From assembly GCA_963715815.1 (NCBI GenBank), contig OY970278.1:186001-250000 (forward strand): a DNA stretch of 64,000 nt, in the 5' to 3' direction. A program made the position numbers and the translations under genes. The notes under the pieces are model-generated. The model was not told the DNA's origin and searched no databases. It saw nothing but the letters and a program-made list of their open reading frames with translations. This document shows positions 24,982 to 32,730 of this stretch, one piece after another; positions within the stretch are counted from its first letter, which is position 1, and every line of letters starts with the position of its first letter. The stretch comes from JAFAMS01 sp963715815. Lineage in GTDB: Bacteria > Vulcanimicrobiota > Vulcanimicrobiia > Vulcanimicrobiales > Vulcanimicrobiaceae.

Positions 24982-26334
24982 TCATTTTCCAATGCAAAAG
25001 CGCGCGAATATACCGTCTAGAATCTCTTCGGTAACGGCGTCGCCGGTTAGCTCACCGAGCGCCCCGTAAGCTTCGACGAGATCCGGCGTGATCAGGTCGA
25101 TTGGCTCGCCCGCTTCGACGGTCTGCACGGCGACCCCGAGCGCGCGCAGTGCCGCGAGCGCGCAATCGGCCTGGCGCGCCGTGGCAAGATGCGGCCGTTC
25201 GAGATCGACGTCGTTTTCATTCAGAGCATCGAATGCAAGCCGGATCGCTTCGCGAACGCGCGCAACGTCGCCGGGATCGAGCACGCTGACCAGCAGAGCG
25301 TCATCCTCGTCGCTTTCGCGTGCATCATATCCGGCCGTCCCCAAATCGCGCTTGTTAAAGATAACGACGCGGCGTTTGCCGCGCGTGCGCGCCAAAGGGA
25401 CGAGATCATCTGGTTCGAGCGGACGCGAGCCGTCGACGACGACGAGCGCCAGCCGCGCGTCTTCGAGCGCGCGCTCGGTGCGTGCAATGCCGGCCGCTTC
25501 GAGCTGATCGGCGTGCGCGCGAATCCCCGCCGTGTCGATCAGACGAACGCGAGCCCCGTCGACTCCGAACGACTCCTCGATCGTGTCGCGCGTCGTTCCG
25601 GCGTGCTCGGAGACCAGTGCGCGTTCATCGCCCAGCAGTGCGTTGAGGAGCGAGGATTTGCCGGCGTTCGGAGGCCCGACGATCGCGACGCTCGGACCCT
25701 CGCGCACGAGCCGCCCGATCTCCCAGCTCCGCGACATCGCGTAGAGATATCCGCAGATCCCTTCGATTTCGCCGCGTAAGCGTTCGCGCGACGGCTCGAG
25801 GACTTCATCTGGAAAATCCAGCGTCGCAGCCAGCTCTTCCAAAATCGTTCCGACGTGCGCACGCACCGATGCGACTTCGGTTTGTAAGCCGCCGGCCAGC
25901 TGCGCGCGCGCGGCACGCGCGGCGCTGCGCGTTTCGGCATCGATCAGATCCGCAACGGCTTCCGCTGCCGACAAATCGATTTTACCTCGCAAGAACGCAC
26001 GGCGCGTGAATTCGCCGGGCGCGGCAAGCCGCGCGCCACAAGCCAGTACCGAAGTGAGCGTCTCGCGCGCAACGACCGGCGAACCGTGCACGTGCAGCTC
26101 GAGGACGTCTTCGCCCGTATAGGAATGCGGCGCGGGAAAAAAGAGCGCGAGCCCTTGATCGATTGGTGCACCGCGCTCGTCAATGACGTCGCCGAGCGTC
26201 GCCAATCGTGGCTCGAGTGGTTGCTGCGACCTAAAGACGCGCGCGGCAACGTCGCGTGTCCTCTCACCGCTGACGCGGATGATTGCGACCGCGCCGCGTC
26301 CAGGCGGCGTCGCGATCGCGGCGATCGTCTCTAT
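24982..26334 (-). CDS. mnmE: tRNA-modifying GTPase MnmE, apparent ATA start
   Basis: GTPase partner of MnmG in U34 tRNA modification. 450 residues from ATA 26334, close to the family length (about 455). The protein reads ETIAAIATPPGRGAVAIIRV, aligning with the family start M-D-T-I-A-A-I-S-T-P. The frame holds no ATG, GTG or TTG between an upstream TAG and TTG 26205, which would delete 43 residues including the folate-binding N-terminus. ATA overlaps the jag stop as ATAG, mirroring the ATGA overlaps elsewhere in the window; ACG 26328 is the alternative. G1 is GPPNAGKSS (about 220-228), then TTRDTIEE, DTAGIR and FNKRDL. The C-terminus ends FCIGK with the conserved Cys447. Confidence 0.9.
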   Translation of the reverse strand: METIAAIATPPGRGAVAIIRVSGERTRDVAARVFRSQQPLEPRLATLGDVIDERGAPIDQGLALFFPAPHSYTGEDVLELHVHGSPVVARETLTSVLACGARLAAPGEFTRRAFLRGKIDLSAAEAVADLIDAETRSAARAARAQLAGGLQTEVASVRAHVGTILEELAATLDFPDEVLEPSRERLRGEIEGICGYLYAMSRSWEIGRLVREGPSVAIVGPPNAGKSSLLNALLGDERALVSEHAGTTRDTIEESFGVDGARVRLIDTAGIRAHADQLEAAGIARTERALEDARLALVVVDGSRPLEPDDLVPLARTRGKRRVVIFNKRDLGTAGYDARESDEDDALLVSVLDPGDVARVREAIRLAFDALNENDVDLERPHLATARQADCALAALRALGVAVQTVEAGEPIDLITPDLVEAYGALGELTGDAVTEEILDGIFARFCIGK

Positions 26335-26939
26335 TTGGGAGAGACGACGACCCGCCGTTCCGGCTCGACGCCTTCGGATTCCGTTTGCACGAACGGACTA
26401 TCCGCAAGGGCAAGATGGATGATTTTCCGCTCGGAGGGCAGCATCGGCTCCAACTTGATCGGACGCTTCTCGCGAATCGTACGCTCGAGCGTTTGCAGTG
26501 CGATCGTCTTGAGCTGATCGGCGCGACGTGCGCGATAGCCCTCGGCATCGATCGTGTAATAGTGGCGCGCACTGCGCACGCCGACATTCAAAATATTGTT
26601 GAAGACGAGATTGAGCGCTTCGAGTGTATTGCCGTGACGTCCGATCAGATTTGCAAGATCGGCGCCGCGCACTTCGAGATATTCGCCTTCCGTTCGCGGG
26701 ATGTACGCGACCTCGGCGGCTTCAATCCCCATCCGCTCGAGGATCTGCTCGAGTAGCTCGCGCGCCGGCTTGACCTCTTCAGGCTCCGGGACGGCTGGGT
26801 CACGTTGGGGCGCAGGGCGCGGCACGTCGCCGTTTCCTGCTCGGGGACTATGCTGCCGGCCGCCTCGGCGGCGATTGCCGTACGGCCGTGCACCGGGGGT
26901 TTCGTCGCGAGTTGAATCGCCTTGTAAATCTTCGTCCAT
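26331..26939 (-). CDS. jag: RNA-binding protein Jag/KhpB (KH-R3H)
   Basis: Cytoplasmic RNA-binding protein linked to cell-wall elongation and YidC operons. 202 residues. An Arg/Pro-rich disordered N-terminus (1-55) replaces the usual Jag-N domain. A KH domain follows with YLEVRGADLANLIGRHGNTL and an R3H domain with LPSERKIIHLALADSPFVQT. It lies eight bases after yidC in the order rpmH-rnpA-yidD-yidC-jag-mnmE, a nearly universal origin-proximal cluster. Confidence 0.94.
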   Translation of the reverse strand: MDEDLQGDSTRDETPGARPYGNRRRGGRQHSPRAGNGDVPRPAPQRDPAVPEPEEVKPARELLEQILERMGIEAAEVAYIPRTEGEYLEVRGADLANLIGRHGNTLEALNLVFNNILNVGVRSARHYYTIDAEGYRARRADQLKTIALQTLERTIREKRPIKLEPMLPSERKIIHLALADSPFVQTESEGVEPERRVVVSPK

Positions 26940-26947
26940 TCTCGTCC

Positions 26948-27787
26948 CTAACGCCGCGATCGCTTTTTGCGAGGCGCGGTCGCGCTTTCACCTTTCGAGC
27001 CGGTCAGCTTCCCGTTCGGGCGGCTCGCACCCTCAAGCGGGGTCACATCTTTTGCGCCGTCGGCGCCCGCCGCGGCCGCAGCCGCCCGGCTGTACATTCC
27101 GTATTTACGCAGTAGATAAAACGATTGCCCCATCGAAAACGCGTTGAAGCAAAACCAGTAGAGAATCAGCGACGACGGCCACGAGCGTCCGACCCACGCA
27201 ATGATAACGGGCGAAACGAACGCCATTATCTTTTGCTGTTGCGCTTGCGCCGGATCGGCGGCAGGCGCGGTTCCGTAGCGCACGCTGAAGTACATCGAAA
27301 CGACATACAGCGCAAGCAAAATCATATCGGGCGCAGCCAAGCTCGTTCCGAGAATTTGCGGATAGGTGTGTGAGATCGGTGTTCCGATCCACAACCAGCC
27401 TTGTTGCGCAAACTGATCGTGCAGCGTGTTGATCGCGCGGTACAAGCTGAACAGAATCGGCAGCTGAATTAAGAGCGGCAAGCAACCGGCCATCGGATTG
27501 ACGCCGTGCTCTTTGTAGAGCCCCATCACTTCCGAGTTCATTTTTTGCGGATCGCCCTTGTATTGCGCCTGAAGTTTTTTCACTTGCGGCGCAATCCGCT
27601 GCATCTCGGCCATCGACTTGAACTGCATCTGCGAAAGCGGCCAGAGCACGAGCTTGACGAGCAACGCGAAGATGACCAGGCTCCAGCCCAAGCTGTGCGT
27701 CTGCCTGTTGAGCAGAATCAGAACATCCGAGAGGGCGTTCACGATCGGATCGAGTGGATTCGTGAACGCCAGCAAGAGCAGCAACAA
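26948..27787 (-). CDS. yidC: Membrane protein insertase YidC
   Basis: Inserts membrane proteins independently or with Sec. 279 residues from TTG 27787, so it is the short form without the large periplasmic domain of proteobacterial YidC. Five hydrophobic segments are seen, with the core LGWSLVIFALLVKLVLWPLS, the coiled C1 loop MAEMQRIAPQVKKLQAQYKG and NPMAGCLPLLIQLPILFSLY. The groove Arg (Arg366 in E. coli) aligns with Lys in LLVKLVL. The basic tail ending RKKRSRR could contact ribosomes. Confidence 0.94.
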   Translation of the reverse strand: MLLLLLAFTNPLDPIVNALSDVLILLNRQTHSLGWSLVIFALLVKLVLWPLSQMQFKSMAEMQRIAPQVKKLQAQYKGDPQKMNSEVMGLYKEHGVNPMAGCLPLLIQLPILFSLYRAINTLHDQFAQQGWLWIGTPISHTYPQILGTSLAAPDMILLALYVVSMYFSVRYGTAPAADPAQAQQQKIMAFVSPVIIAWVGRSWPSSLILYWFCFNAFSMGQSFYLLRKYGMYSRAAAAAAGADGAKDVTPLEGASRPNGKLTGSKGESATAPRKKRSRR

Positions 27788-27803
27788 ACGGCCTTTCGGT
27801 GGG

Positions 27804-28013
27804 CTAAGGAACCGGATCGACCCCGCCGGGGTGTCCCGGATGACAGCGAAGGAGACGCAGCGCGGCGAGGCGCGTTCCCCGCAACACGCCGTGCTTCTCT
27901 ATAGCTTCTAACGCGTACTGCGAGCAACTTGGAAAGTAGCGGCACGCCCCGGGCAAGAACGGCGAGACGACCGTCTTATAGCCTCGCAAGAGAAGCAAGA
28001 CCGCGGATTTCAT
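27804..28013 (-). CDS. yidD: Membrane protein insertion efficiency factor YidD
   Basis: 69-residue membrane-associated protein that aids YidC-dependent insertion. The signature YFPSCSQYALEAIEKHGVLRG and the terminal RLLRCHPGHPGGVDPVP are diagnostic. It starts directly after the rnpA stop and is 16 bases from yidC. Confidence 0.95.
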   Translation of the reverse strand: MKSAVLLLLRGYKTVVSPFLPGACRYFPSCSQYALEAIEKHGVLRGTRLAALRLLRCHPGHPGGVDPVP

Positions 28014-28490
28014 CTATAGCCGTCCGAGCGTGGCACGCAGATCCTCGCAAAGCAGCGCGAAGGCCACCGTCCGCGCCGAGATCCGCGCCGTCAAGATGAG
28101 GTCAAACCCAGCGGGCGGCCGCTCGAGGCCGGCAAACGCAGCTTGCAGCCGCCGTCGCGCGCGATTGCGATCCACGGCGTCGCCGAAGCCTTTGGTGGTC
28201 ACAACCGCCAGGCGCGGCCGCTCGCCCTGAGGGCTCGGCGCAGCCACGACGATCAAGTGGGTGCCTTGCGCACGGCGTCCGCGCCGCCGAAGACGGGCGA
28301 ACTCACTGCCGCGCAGGCTCTCGTATAAGCCTAGGCGGAGAGGCGCTTGCGGCCTTTTTTCCGGCGGGCAGCAATAACGCGCCGGCCATTCTTGGTCGCC
28401 ATGCGAGACAAGAAGCCGTGTACTCGCTTGCGTCGCCGATTGTGGGGCTGGAACGTCCGCTTCACGATCACTCCTAGGGCTGTGGAACAA
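28014..28490 (-). CDS. rnpA: Ribonuclease P protein component, start unclear, may overlap rpmH
   Basis: Protein subunit of RNase P, which matures tRNA 5' ends. The C-terminal 100 residues are typical: SLRGSEFARLRRRGRRAQGT, then the RNR motif in VDRNRARRRLQAAF and FDLILTARISARTVAF. After the rpmH stop this frame has no ATG, GTG or TTG. The first plausible start there is CTG 28316, giving a shortish 100-residue protein. The frame is open through all of rpmH, and TTG 28490 lies 25 bases before the rpmH start and just after the predicted transcription start, giving 158 residues. In Thermus, rpmH is embedded within an N-terminally extended rnpA of similar size. Given as the long form; the CTG form is equally possible. 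Confidence 0.8.
   Translation of the reverse strand: MFHSPRSDREADVPAPQSATQASTRLLVSHGDQEWPARYCCPPEKRPQAPLRLGLYESLRGSEFARLRRRGRRAQGTHLIVVAAPSPQGERPRLAVVTTKGFGDAVDRNRARRRLQAAFAGLERPPAGFDLILTARISARTVAFALLCEDLRATLGRL
28331..28465 (-). CDS. rpmH: 50S ribosomal protein L34
   Basis: 44-residue ribosomal protein from GTG 28465: KRTFQPHNRRRKRVHGFLSR, ending KGRKRLSA. The GTG is preceded by AGGAG with five bases spacing. It is the first gene of the rpmH-rnpA-yidD-yidC-jag-mnmE operon, which leads away from the origin. Its whole coding sequence is also open in the rnpA frame. Confidence 0.97.
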   Translation of the reverse strand: MKRTFQPHNRRRKRVHGFLSRMATKNGRRVIAARRKKGRKRLSA

Positions 28491-28499
28491 CAGCGTGCG

Positions 28500-28529
28500 A
28501 TTATACCGGCCAAGCGTCGGTGCGGTCAA
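28500..28529 (-). promoter_or_regulatory. Strong sigma-70 promoter of rpmH operon
   Basis: On the minus strand TTGACC (28529-28524) and a perfect TATAAT (28505-28500) are separated by 18 bases. Transcription would begin near 28493, giving rpmH a leader of about 28 bases with its own ribosome-binding site. A DnaA-box-like TGTGGAACA (28481-28489) lies just downstream and could allow DnaA control. Confidence 0.75.
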
Positions 28530-28562
28530 GTTCCGGTCCGGAAATGAGAGCTTTTCGCCGTC

Positions 28563-28593
28563 TGTCCACACCTGTGGACAACGCTGTGGAGAA
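28563..28593. promoter_or_regulatory. DnaA box cluster 1
   Basis: Three closely spaced DnaA-box-like sequences: TGTCCACA (28563-28570), TGTGGACAA (28573-28581) and TGTGGAGAA (28585-28593). The consensus is TTATCCACA/TGTGGATAA; each deviates by one or two bases. The spacing is close to one helical turn. Confidence 0.7.
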
Positions 28594-28719
28594 CGCGGGT
28601 GCCTATTTCTCACAAAGCCCCGCAAGAGCGTGCATTTTTGCCCCATCGAGGGATCTGACATTGCGTCCACAACTTGCAAAAAAGGCCAAAATATAAGGAT
28701 TTTCTGCGTAGATTAAGGC

Positions 28720-28736
28720 TGTGGATAAGTGGATAA
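28720..28736 (+). promoter_or_regulatory. DnaA boxes, one perfect
   Basis: TGTGGATAA (28720-28728) is a perfect match to the reverse complement of TTATCCACA. AGTGGATAA (28728-28736) follows immediately with one mismatch, giving a tandem direct repeat eight bases apart. They lie between the A/T-rich stretch and dnaA. Confidence 0.8.
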
Positions 28737-28880
28737 GATTTTCCGGTTTTTGCGCAGGAGTCACTCCTATGGCCGCTAACGCTACCGCCTACTCCGAGCG
28801 GCCTAATTTAGTGGATTAACCATCTTCGCATTGCCGGCAGCACGGATGCATTATTTTAAAACGGCGGTTGAGAAATACGG

Positions 28881-30257
28881 ATGAGTTCACTCGTCGATCG
28901 CGGCATCACCGGTGCCGAGCTCTGGTCATCGGTGCTTTCGGCTCTTGAGCCGAGATATTCCAAGCCGGTCTACGAGACGTGGCTTCGTCCTATGCGCCCG
29001 ATGAACATCACCGGGAGCGAGATCACGCTTGCCGTAGCGACTCCGTTCGCCCGCGATTGGGTTGAGGGGCGCCTTCGCGGACCGATTATTGAGGCATTAC
29101 GTGAGCTGCTCGGTTACGAGATCGAGGTGAAATTCGTGGTCGCTAATGAGCCGGAACAGCAGGAGCAAGCTCAGGCTCCTGCCGTCCCCGTCGTCGCGAC
29201 CCCGCGTGCCCCTGGACCCGAAGACCTGCGCCCGGGGAACCTCAATCCGCGCTACACGTTCGAAGAATTCGTCGTTGGAAATAGCAACCGTTTTGCGCAC
29301 GCGGCTGCCCAAGCCGTCGCAGACTCGCCGGCCCGCGCCTACAATCCGCTCTTTTTGTACGGCGGCGTAGGGCTTGGCAAGACGCATCTCATGCATGCGA
29401 TCGGCCACCGCGTCCTCTCTGCGAATCCGAATGCGAACGTCGTCTATGTTTCGAGCGAGAAGTTTACCAACGAATTCATCATCGCGATCAAAAACAATCA
29501 GACCGTCGAGTTTCGCAACCGGTATCGTCACGTCGACGTGCTCTTGATCGACGACATTCAATTCTTGGAAGGCAAAGAACAAACCCAAGAGGAGTTCTTT
29601 CACACCTTCAACTCGCTGCACGAAGCCCTACGCCAGCTCGTGATCTCCAGCGACCGTCCGCCTAAAGAGATTCAAACGCTCGAGAGCCGGCTGCGTTCGC
29701 GTTTTGAATGGGGACTGCTCACCGATATTCAGCCTCCGGACTTGGAAACGCGCGAAGCGATCTTGCGTAAGAAAGCCGAGAGCGAAAAAGTCCCTGTCCC
29801 CAACGAAGTCAGCATGTTCATCGCGAAGGTCATTCCGTCCAACATTCGCGAGCTCGAAGGCGCGCTGATCCGCGTCGTCGCCTTTGCGTCGTTGACGAAA
29901 TCGCCGATCACGGTCGATCTGGCCTCGGAAGTACTCAAGAATCAGATCGCGCAAGCACCACTTCGCCGGATCACGATCAGCTTGATCAAGGAACGCGTAG
30001 CGCGAGCGCACGGGCTTACCGTCAAAGAGATGGACAATCAGCGGCGCGATCAACGCCTGACGGTCCCGCGGCAGATCGCAATGTATCTCGCCTGCGAGCT
30101 TACCGATTGCAGCCTGCCGCACATCGCCCGCGAGTTCGGTAAGAAAGATCACACCACGATCATGTACGCCCGCGACAAGGTCAAAGAGCTGATGCAACGG
30201 GACGAGGTCTACCGCAACAAGGTTCGCAGCCTAATGGCAATGGTCCAAAGCGAGTAA
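28881..30257 (+). CDS. dnaA: Chromosomal replication initiator protein DnaA
   Basis: AAA+ initiator that binds DnaA boxes and melts the origin. 458 residues from ATG 28881. Domain I (about 10-85, ELWSSVLSALEPRYSKPVYE), a short Pro/Ala-rich linker (about 95-115), AAA+ domain with Walker A GGVGLGKTHLMHAIGH and Walker B VLLIDDIQFLEGKE, and domain IV with the DNA-binding signature LPHIAREFGKKDHTTIMYARDKV. The gap to dnaN also holds DnaA-box-like sites, suggesting autoregulation. Confidence 0.98.
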   Translation: MSSLVDRGITGAELWSSVLSALEPRYSKPVYETWLRPMRPMNITGSEITLAVATPFARDWVEGRLRGPIIEALRELLGYEIEVKFVVANEPEQQEQAQAPAVPVVATPRAPGPEDLRPGNLNPRYTFEEFVVGNSNRFAHAAAQAVADSPARAYNPLFLYGGVGLGKTHLMHAIGHRVLSANPNANVVYVSSEKFTNEFIIAIKNNQTVEFRNRYRHVDVLLIDDIQFLEGKEQTQEEFFHTFNSLHEALRQLVISSDRPPKEIQTLESRLRSRFEWGLLTDIQPPDLETREAILRKKAESEKVPVPNEVSMFIAKVIPSNIRELEGALIRVVAFASLTKSPITVDLASEVLKNQIAQAPLRRITISLIKERVARAHGLTVKEMDNQRRDQRLTVPRQIAMYLACELTDCSLPHIAREFGKKDHTTIMYARDKVKELMQRDEVYRNKVRSLMAMVQSE

Positions 30258-30506
30258 AAAGGGTGCCTTTTCGCGTCCACCGTTGCCTACACAGGGCGAG
30301 CGGTTGGGGGTGGATAACATTCCGGCGCACGTAACATCATTGAAACTGTGGAGGCTCGGGCTTCCTCGTCCACACTCATCCGCGCACGCAAACCCTGATA
30401 GAATATAGCGCGGCGGCGTTCTCCACACGTTTCACTGCCTTACTGCTGGTACTGCGACATTTATATATACTCTTATAATAGACGTAAGACGCGCTGACGG
30501 TGGATA
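30258..30506 (+). promoter_or_regulatory. dnaA-dnaN intergenic region with DnaA-like boxes and A/T-rich tract
   Basis: No gene is seen in these 249 bases. GGTGGATAA occurs near 30309-30317, TGTGGAGGC near 30347, and TCGTCCACA near 30367. An A/T tract at 30460-30480 (TTTATATATACTCTTATAAT) contains TATAAT at 30474-30479, either the -10 box of a dnaN promoter (no clear -35 box) or a second unwinding element. A bipartite origin flanking dnaA, as in Bacillus, is possible. Confidence 0.5.
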
Positions 30507-31625
30507 GTGAAGTTTACTTGTAGCACTAAGGACATCGCATCCGCGGTCGGCGCGGCGAGCAAGATCGTGAACGCGCACACGACGGTGCCGATTCTTTCGA
30601 ACGTGTTGTTGACCAGCGATGAGGGGCAGATCCGAGTCCGGGCAACGGATCTCGAGCTAACCCTCGAACACGCGTTTCCGGCCGAGGTGCAGGAAGCCGG
30701 CGCGGTAACGATTCCGGCCAAGCTCTTCAGCGGCTATCTTGGGAATCTGCCGGCGGGGATGCTGGAGCTAAGTGGCACGCCGACACGTGCCAGCGTCAAG
30801 GTCGAGCGTTCTAACTACGATTTTCACGCACTGCCTGCGGACGAATACCCGCCGCTCCCGCCCTCGCAAAAAGGCGCGACGTTTACGCTCCCGGCAAAAC
30901 GCTTCCGGGAAGGCGTGAATTCGACGATCTTCGCGGCGTCCAGTGAAGAGGCACGCGGGGCCGTCCTCATGGGTACGCTGCTCGAGCTGGAAGGTTCGGC
31001 TCTCACGATGGTCGCGACTGACGGGTATCGCCTAGCGAAATGGCAGACGACACTCGACGAGCCGCACAAAGGCACTGCACTCAAGTTCATAGTCCCCTCG
31101 CGCGCCCTCGCCGAAGCCGCACGCAATCTCGGCAACGCGGATAGCGTCACGCTGACGGCACTGGGCACGCAGGGCAATCAACTCTCGCTGACCGCCGGCG
31201 AAGTAACGATCGTCGTACGCTTGGTCGACGGACAGTACCCGAACTATCAGCAAGTCATCCCCGCAAAATTCGACCGCTCGACGACCGTCAACACGAGCGC
31301 CCTGATCGGAGCACTCCGGCGCGCAGAGCTCGTGGCCGGCGATCGCGCCAGCATGGTGAAGATGCAGGTCACCAACCAAAACTTGATCATCACCGCCAAC
31401 TCAGATGTCGCGGGGAACGCGTTCGAAGAGCTCGAGGTCGAGCAAACCGGTGAAGATCTCGCTATTGCGTTCAATGCACGCTATCTTGTCGAGATTCTGA
31501 CGCACGTCGATTCACCGCAAACCGTCATGGAGTTTTTGGGGCCGCTTTCCCCGGCAGCGATCCGTCCGCTGGAACCTGTTTCCGGAAGCGCGCTCTTATA
31601 CGTCTTGATGCCGCTGCGGCAATAA
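30507..31625 (+). CDS. dnaN: DNA polymerase III beta subunit (sliding clamp)
   Basis: Ring-shaped processivity clamp. 372 residues from GTG 30507 (MKFTCSTKDIASAVGAASKI). Three similar clamp domains are seen, with VPILSNVLLTSDEGQIRVRA in the first, SALTMVATDGYRLAKWQT in the second and the C-terminal end SGSALLYVLMPLRQ, which matches the conserved M-P-x-R terminus. The stop is two bases before the proposed recF start. Confidence 0.97.
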   Translation: MKFTCSTKDIASAVGAASKIVNAHTTVPILSNVLLTSDEGQIRVRATDLELTLEHAFPAEVQEAGAVTIPAKLFSGYLGNLPAGMLELSGTPTRASVKVERSNYDFHALPADEYPPLPPSQKGATFTLPAKRFREGVNSTIFAASSEEARGAVLMGTLLELEGSALTMVATDGYRLAKWQTTLDEPHKGTALKFIVPSRALAEAARNLGNADSVTLTALGTQGNQLSLTAGEVTIVVRLVDGQYPNYQQVIPAKFDRSTTVNTSALIGALRRAELVAGDRASMVKMQVTNQNLIITANSDVAGNAFEELEVEQTGEDLAIAFNARYLVEILTHVDSPQTVMEFLGPLSPAAIRPLEPVSGSALLYVLMPLRQ

Positions 31626-31626
31626 G

Positions 31627-32730
31627 CTGCAGCTCGAGTACCTCGCTCTCGCAAACCTGCGTAACTACGCGTCGCTCGAATGGACGCCGGCGCCGGGACT
31701 GAATCTGCTCGTCGGCCCCAACGCACAAGGCAAAAGTAATCTGCTCGAAGCGATCGCAATGCTCGCGACGGGCAAATCGTTTCGCACGGCTCGTGAAAGC
31801 GAGCTCATTCGTTTCGGACAAGCGCTAGGGAGCGTCGTCGGCGTGGCACGCGTGGCCGCCGGCAATCTCAATCTGGCTTGCACGATCGCAGCCAGCGCGG
31901 GCGGTACGCGTAAAACATATACGCTCAACGGGGAGGGCGTACGCTACGCGCGTTTTCTCGGCAGCGTAAAAATCGTCGCATTCGTGCCGTCGGATCTGGG
32001 CCTGGTCTCCGGTGCGCCGTCGCTGCGGCGCGCGATGATCAACGAAGCGCTATCGCTCGCCGATCGCCGCTACTATCACGCACTCGCACGCTACCGCAAA
32101 GCGATGCTGCAAAAGAGCGCGCTCTTGCGCGCCGCCGGCGGAGCAGCCGATTCGGAGCTGCTCGCAATTTATGACAGCGTCATGGCCGACAGCGGTACGG
32201 AGATCATCTTGGCGCGGCGTCATTATCTGGTTGCGCTTGGTGAGGCCGCAGCGAGCGTCTACGGGCACTGGATTCCGAGTGAACGCTTTGCATTGCGCTA
32301 CGTCCCCGACGTTCCCGCCGAAACACCGACCGAGGACGGCGTTCGCAATGCGTTTGAAACGCGGCTGCGCGAGCAGCGTCCTGGCGAGTTGTCTCGAAGA
32401 AGATGTCTCGTGGGCCCGCATCGCGATGAGATCGAGCTCTTGCTGGACGGTGAAGCGCTTGCGCGTTTCGGCTCGCAAGGGCAACAGCGCACGGCCGTCC
32501 TTGCGCTCAAGTTGGGTGAGTACGCGGTGCTGCGCGACATCGCGGGTGAAGCACCGGTACTCTTGCTCGACGACGTTCTTTCCGAGCTCGATGCCGAGCG
32601 CTCTGCTGCGTTCCTCGCCGGTTTGGAAGGGCTCGACCAGGTCTTCGTGACGGCGACGCACTTACCGGAACGGCCGGTCACCGGCGCGACGACGTGGCGG
32701 ATCGAAGCTGCACGCGTGGTGCGGTGCTGA
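31627..32730 (+). CDS. recF: DNA replication and repair protein RecF, apparent CTG start
   Basis: SMC-like ATPase that helps load RecA with RecO and RecR. 367 residues from CTG 31627, reading LQLEYLALANLRNYASLEW, the usual RecF opening (x-L-x-x-L-x-L-x-N-F-R-N-Y). The frame is closed by TGA 31606-31608 and contains no ATG, GTG or TTG before ATG 31759, which would remove Walker A (GPNAQGKSN, residues 30-38). CTG follows the dnaN stop after one base. Signature GSQGQQRTAVLALKLGE and Walker B VLLLDDVLSELDAERS are present. Its end overlaps dciA by seven bases. Confidence 0.9.
   Translation: MQLEYLALANLRNYASLEWTPAPGLNLLVGPNAQGKSNLLEAIAMLATGKSFRTARESELIRFGQALGSVVGVARVAAGNLNLACTIAASAGGTRKTYTLNGEGVRYARFLGSVKIVAFVPSDLGLVSGAPSLRRAMINEALSLADRRYYHALARYRKAMLQKSALLRAAGGAADSELLAIYDSVMADSGTEIILARRHYLVALGEAAASVYGHWIPSERFALRYVPDVPAETPTEDGVRNAFETRLREQRPGELSRRRCLVGPHRDEIELLLDGEALARFGSQGQQRTAVLALKLGEYAVLRDIAGEAPVLLLDDVLSELDAERSAAFLAGLEGLDQVFVTATHLPERPVTGATTWRIEAARVVRC

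Larger units (their letters stand above)
28541..28880. other. oriC: Replication origin region (oriC) upstream of dnaA
   Basis: The rpmH-dnaA gap (28466-28880) contains no gene and has clustered DnaA boxes at 28563-28593 and 28720-28736, plus TCCACAA at 28666-28672 and AGTGGATTAA near 28810. Around 28676-28706 the sequence becomes rich in A/T (CAAAAAAGGCCAAAATATAA), a possible unwinding element, and TTATTTTAAAA occurs at 28851-28861. Genes diverge from here on both sides, as expected at an origin. Which part melts first cannot be told by eye. Confidence 0.85.

Noticed and set aside
28491..28679. rnpA frame open further upstream to ATG 28679
   Set aside because: Lies upstream of the predicted rpmH promoter and within the DnaA-box region, so it would not be on the transcript.
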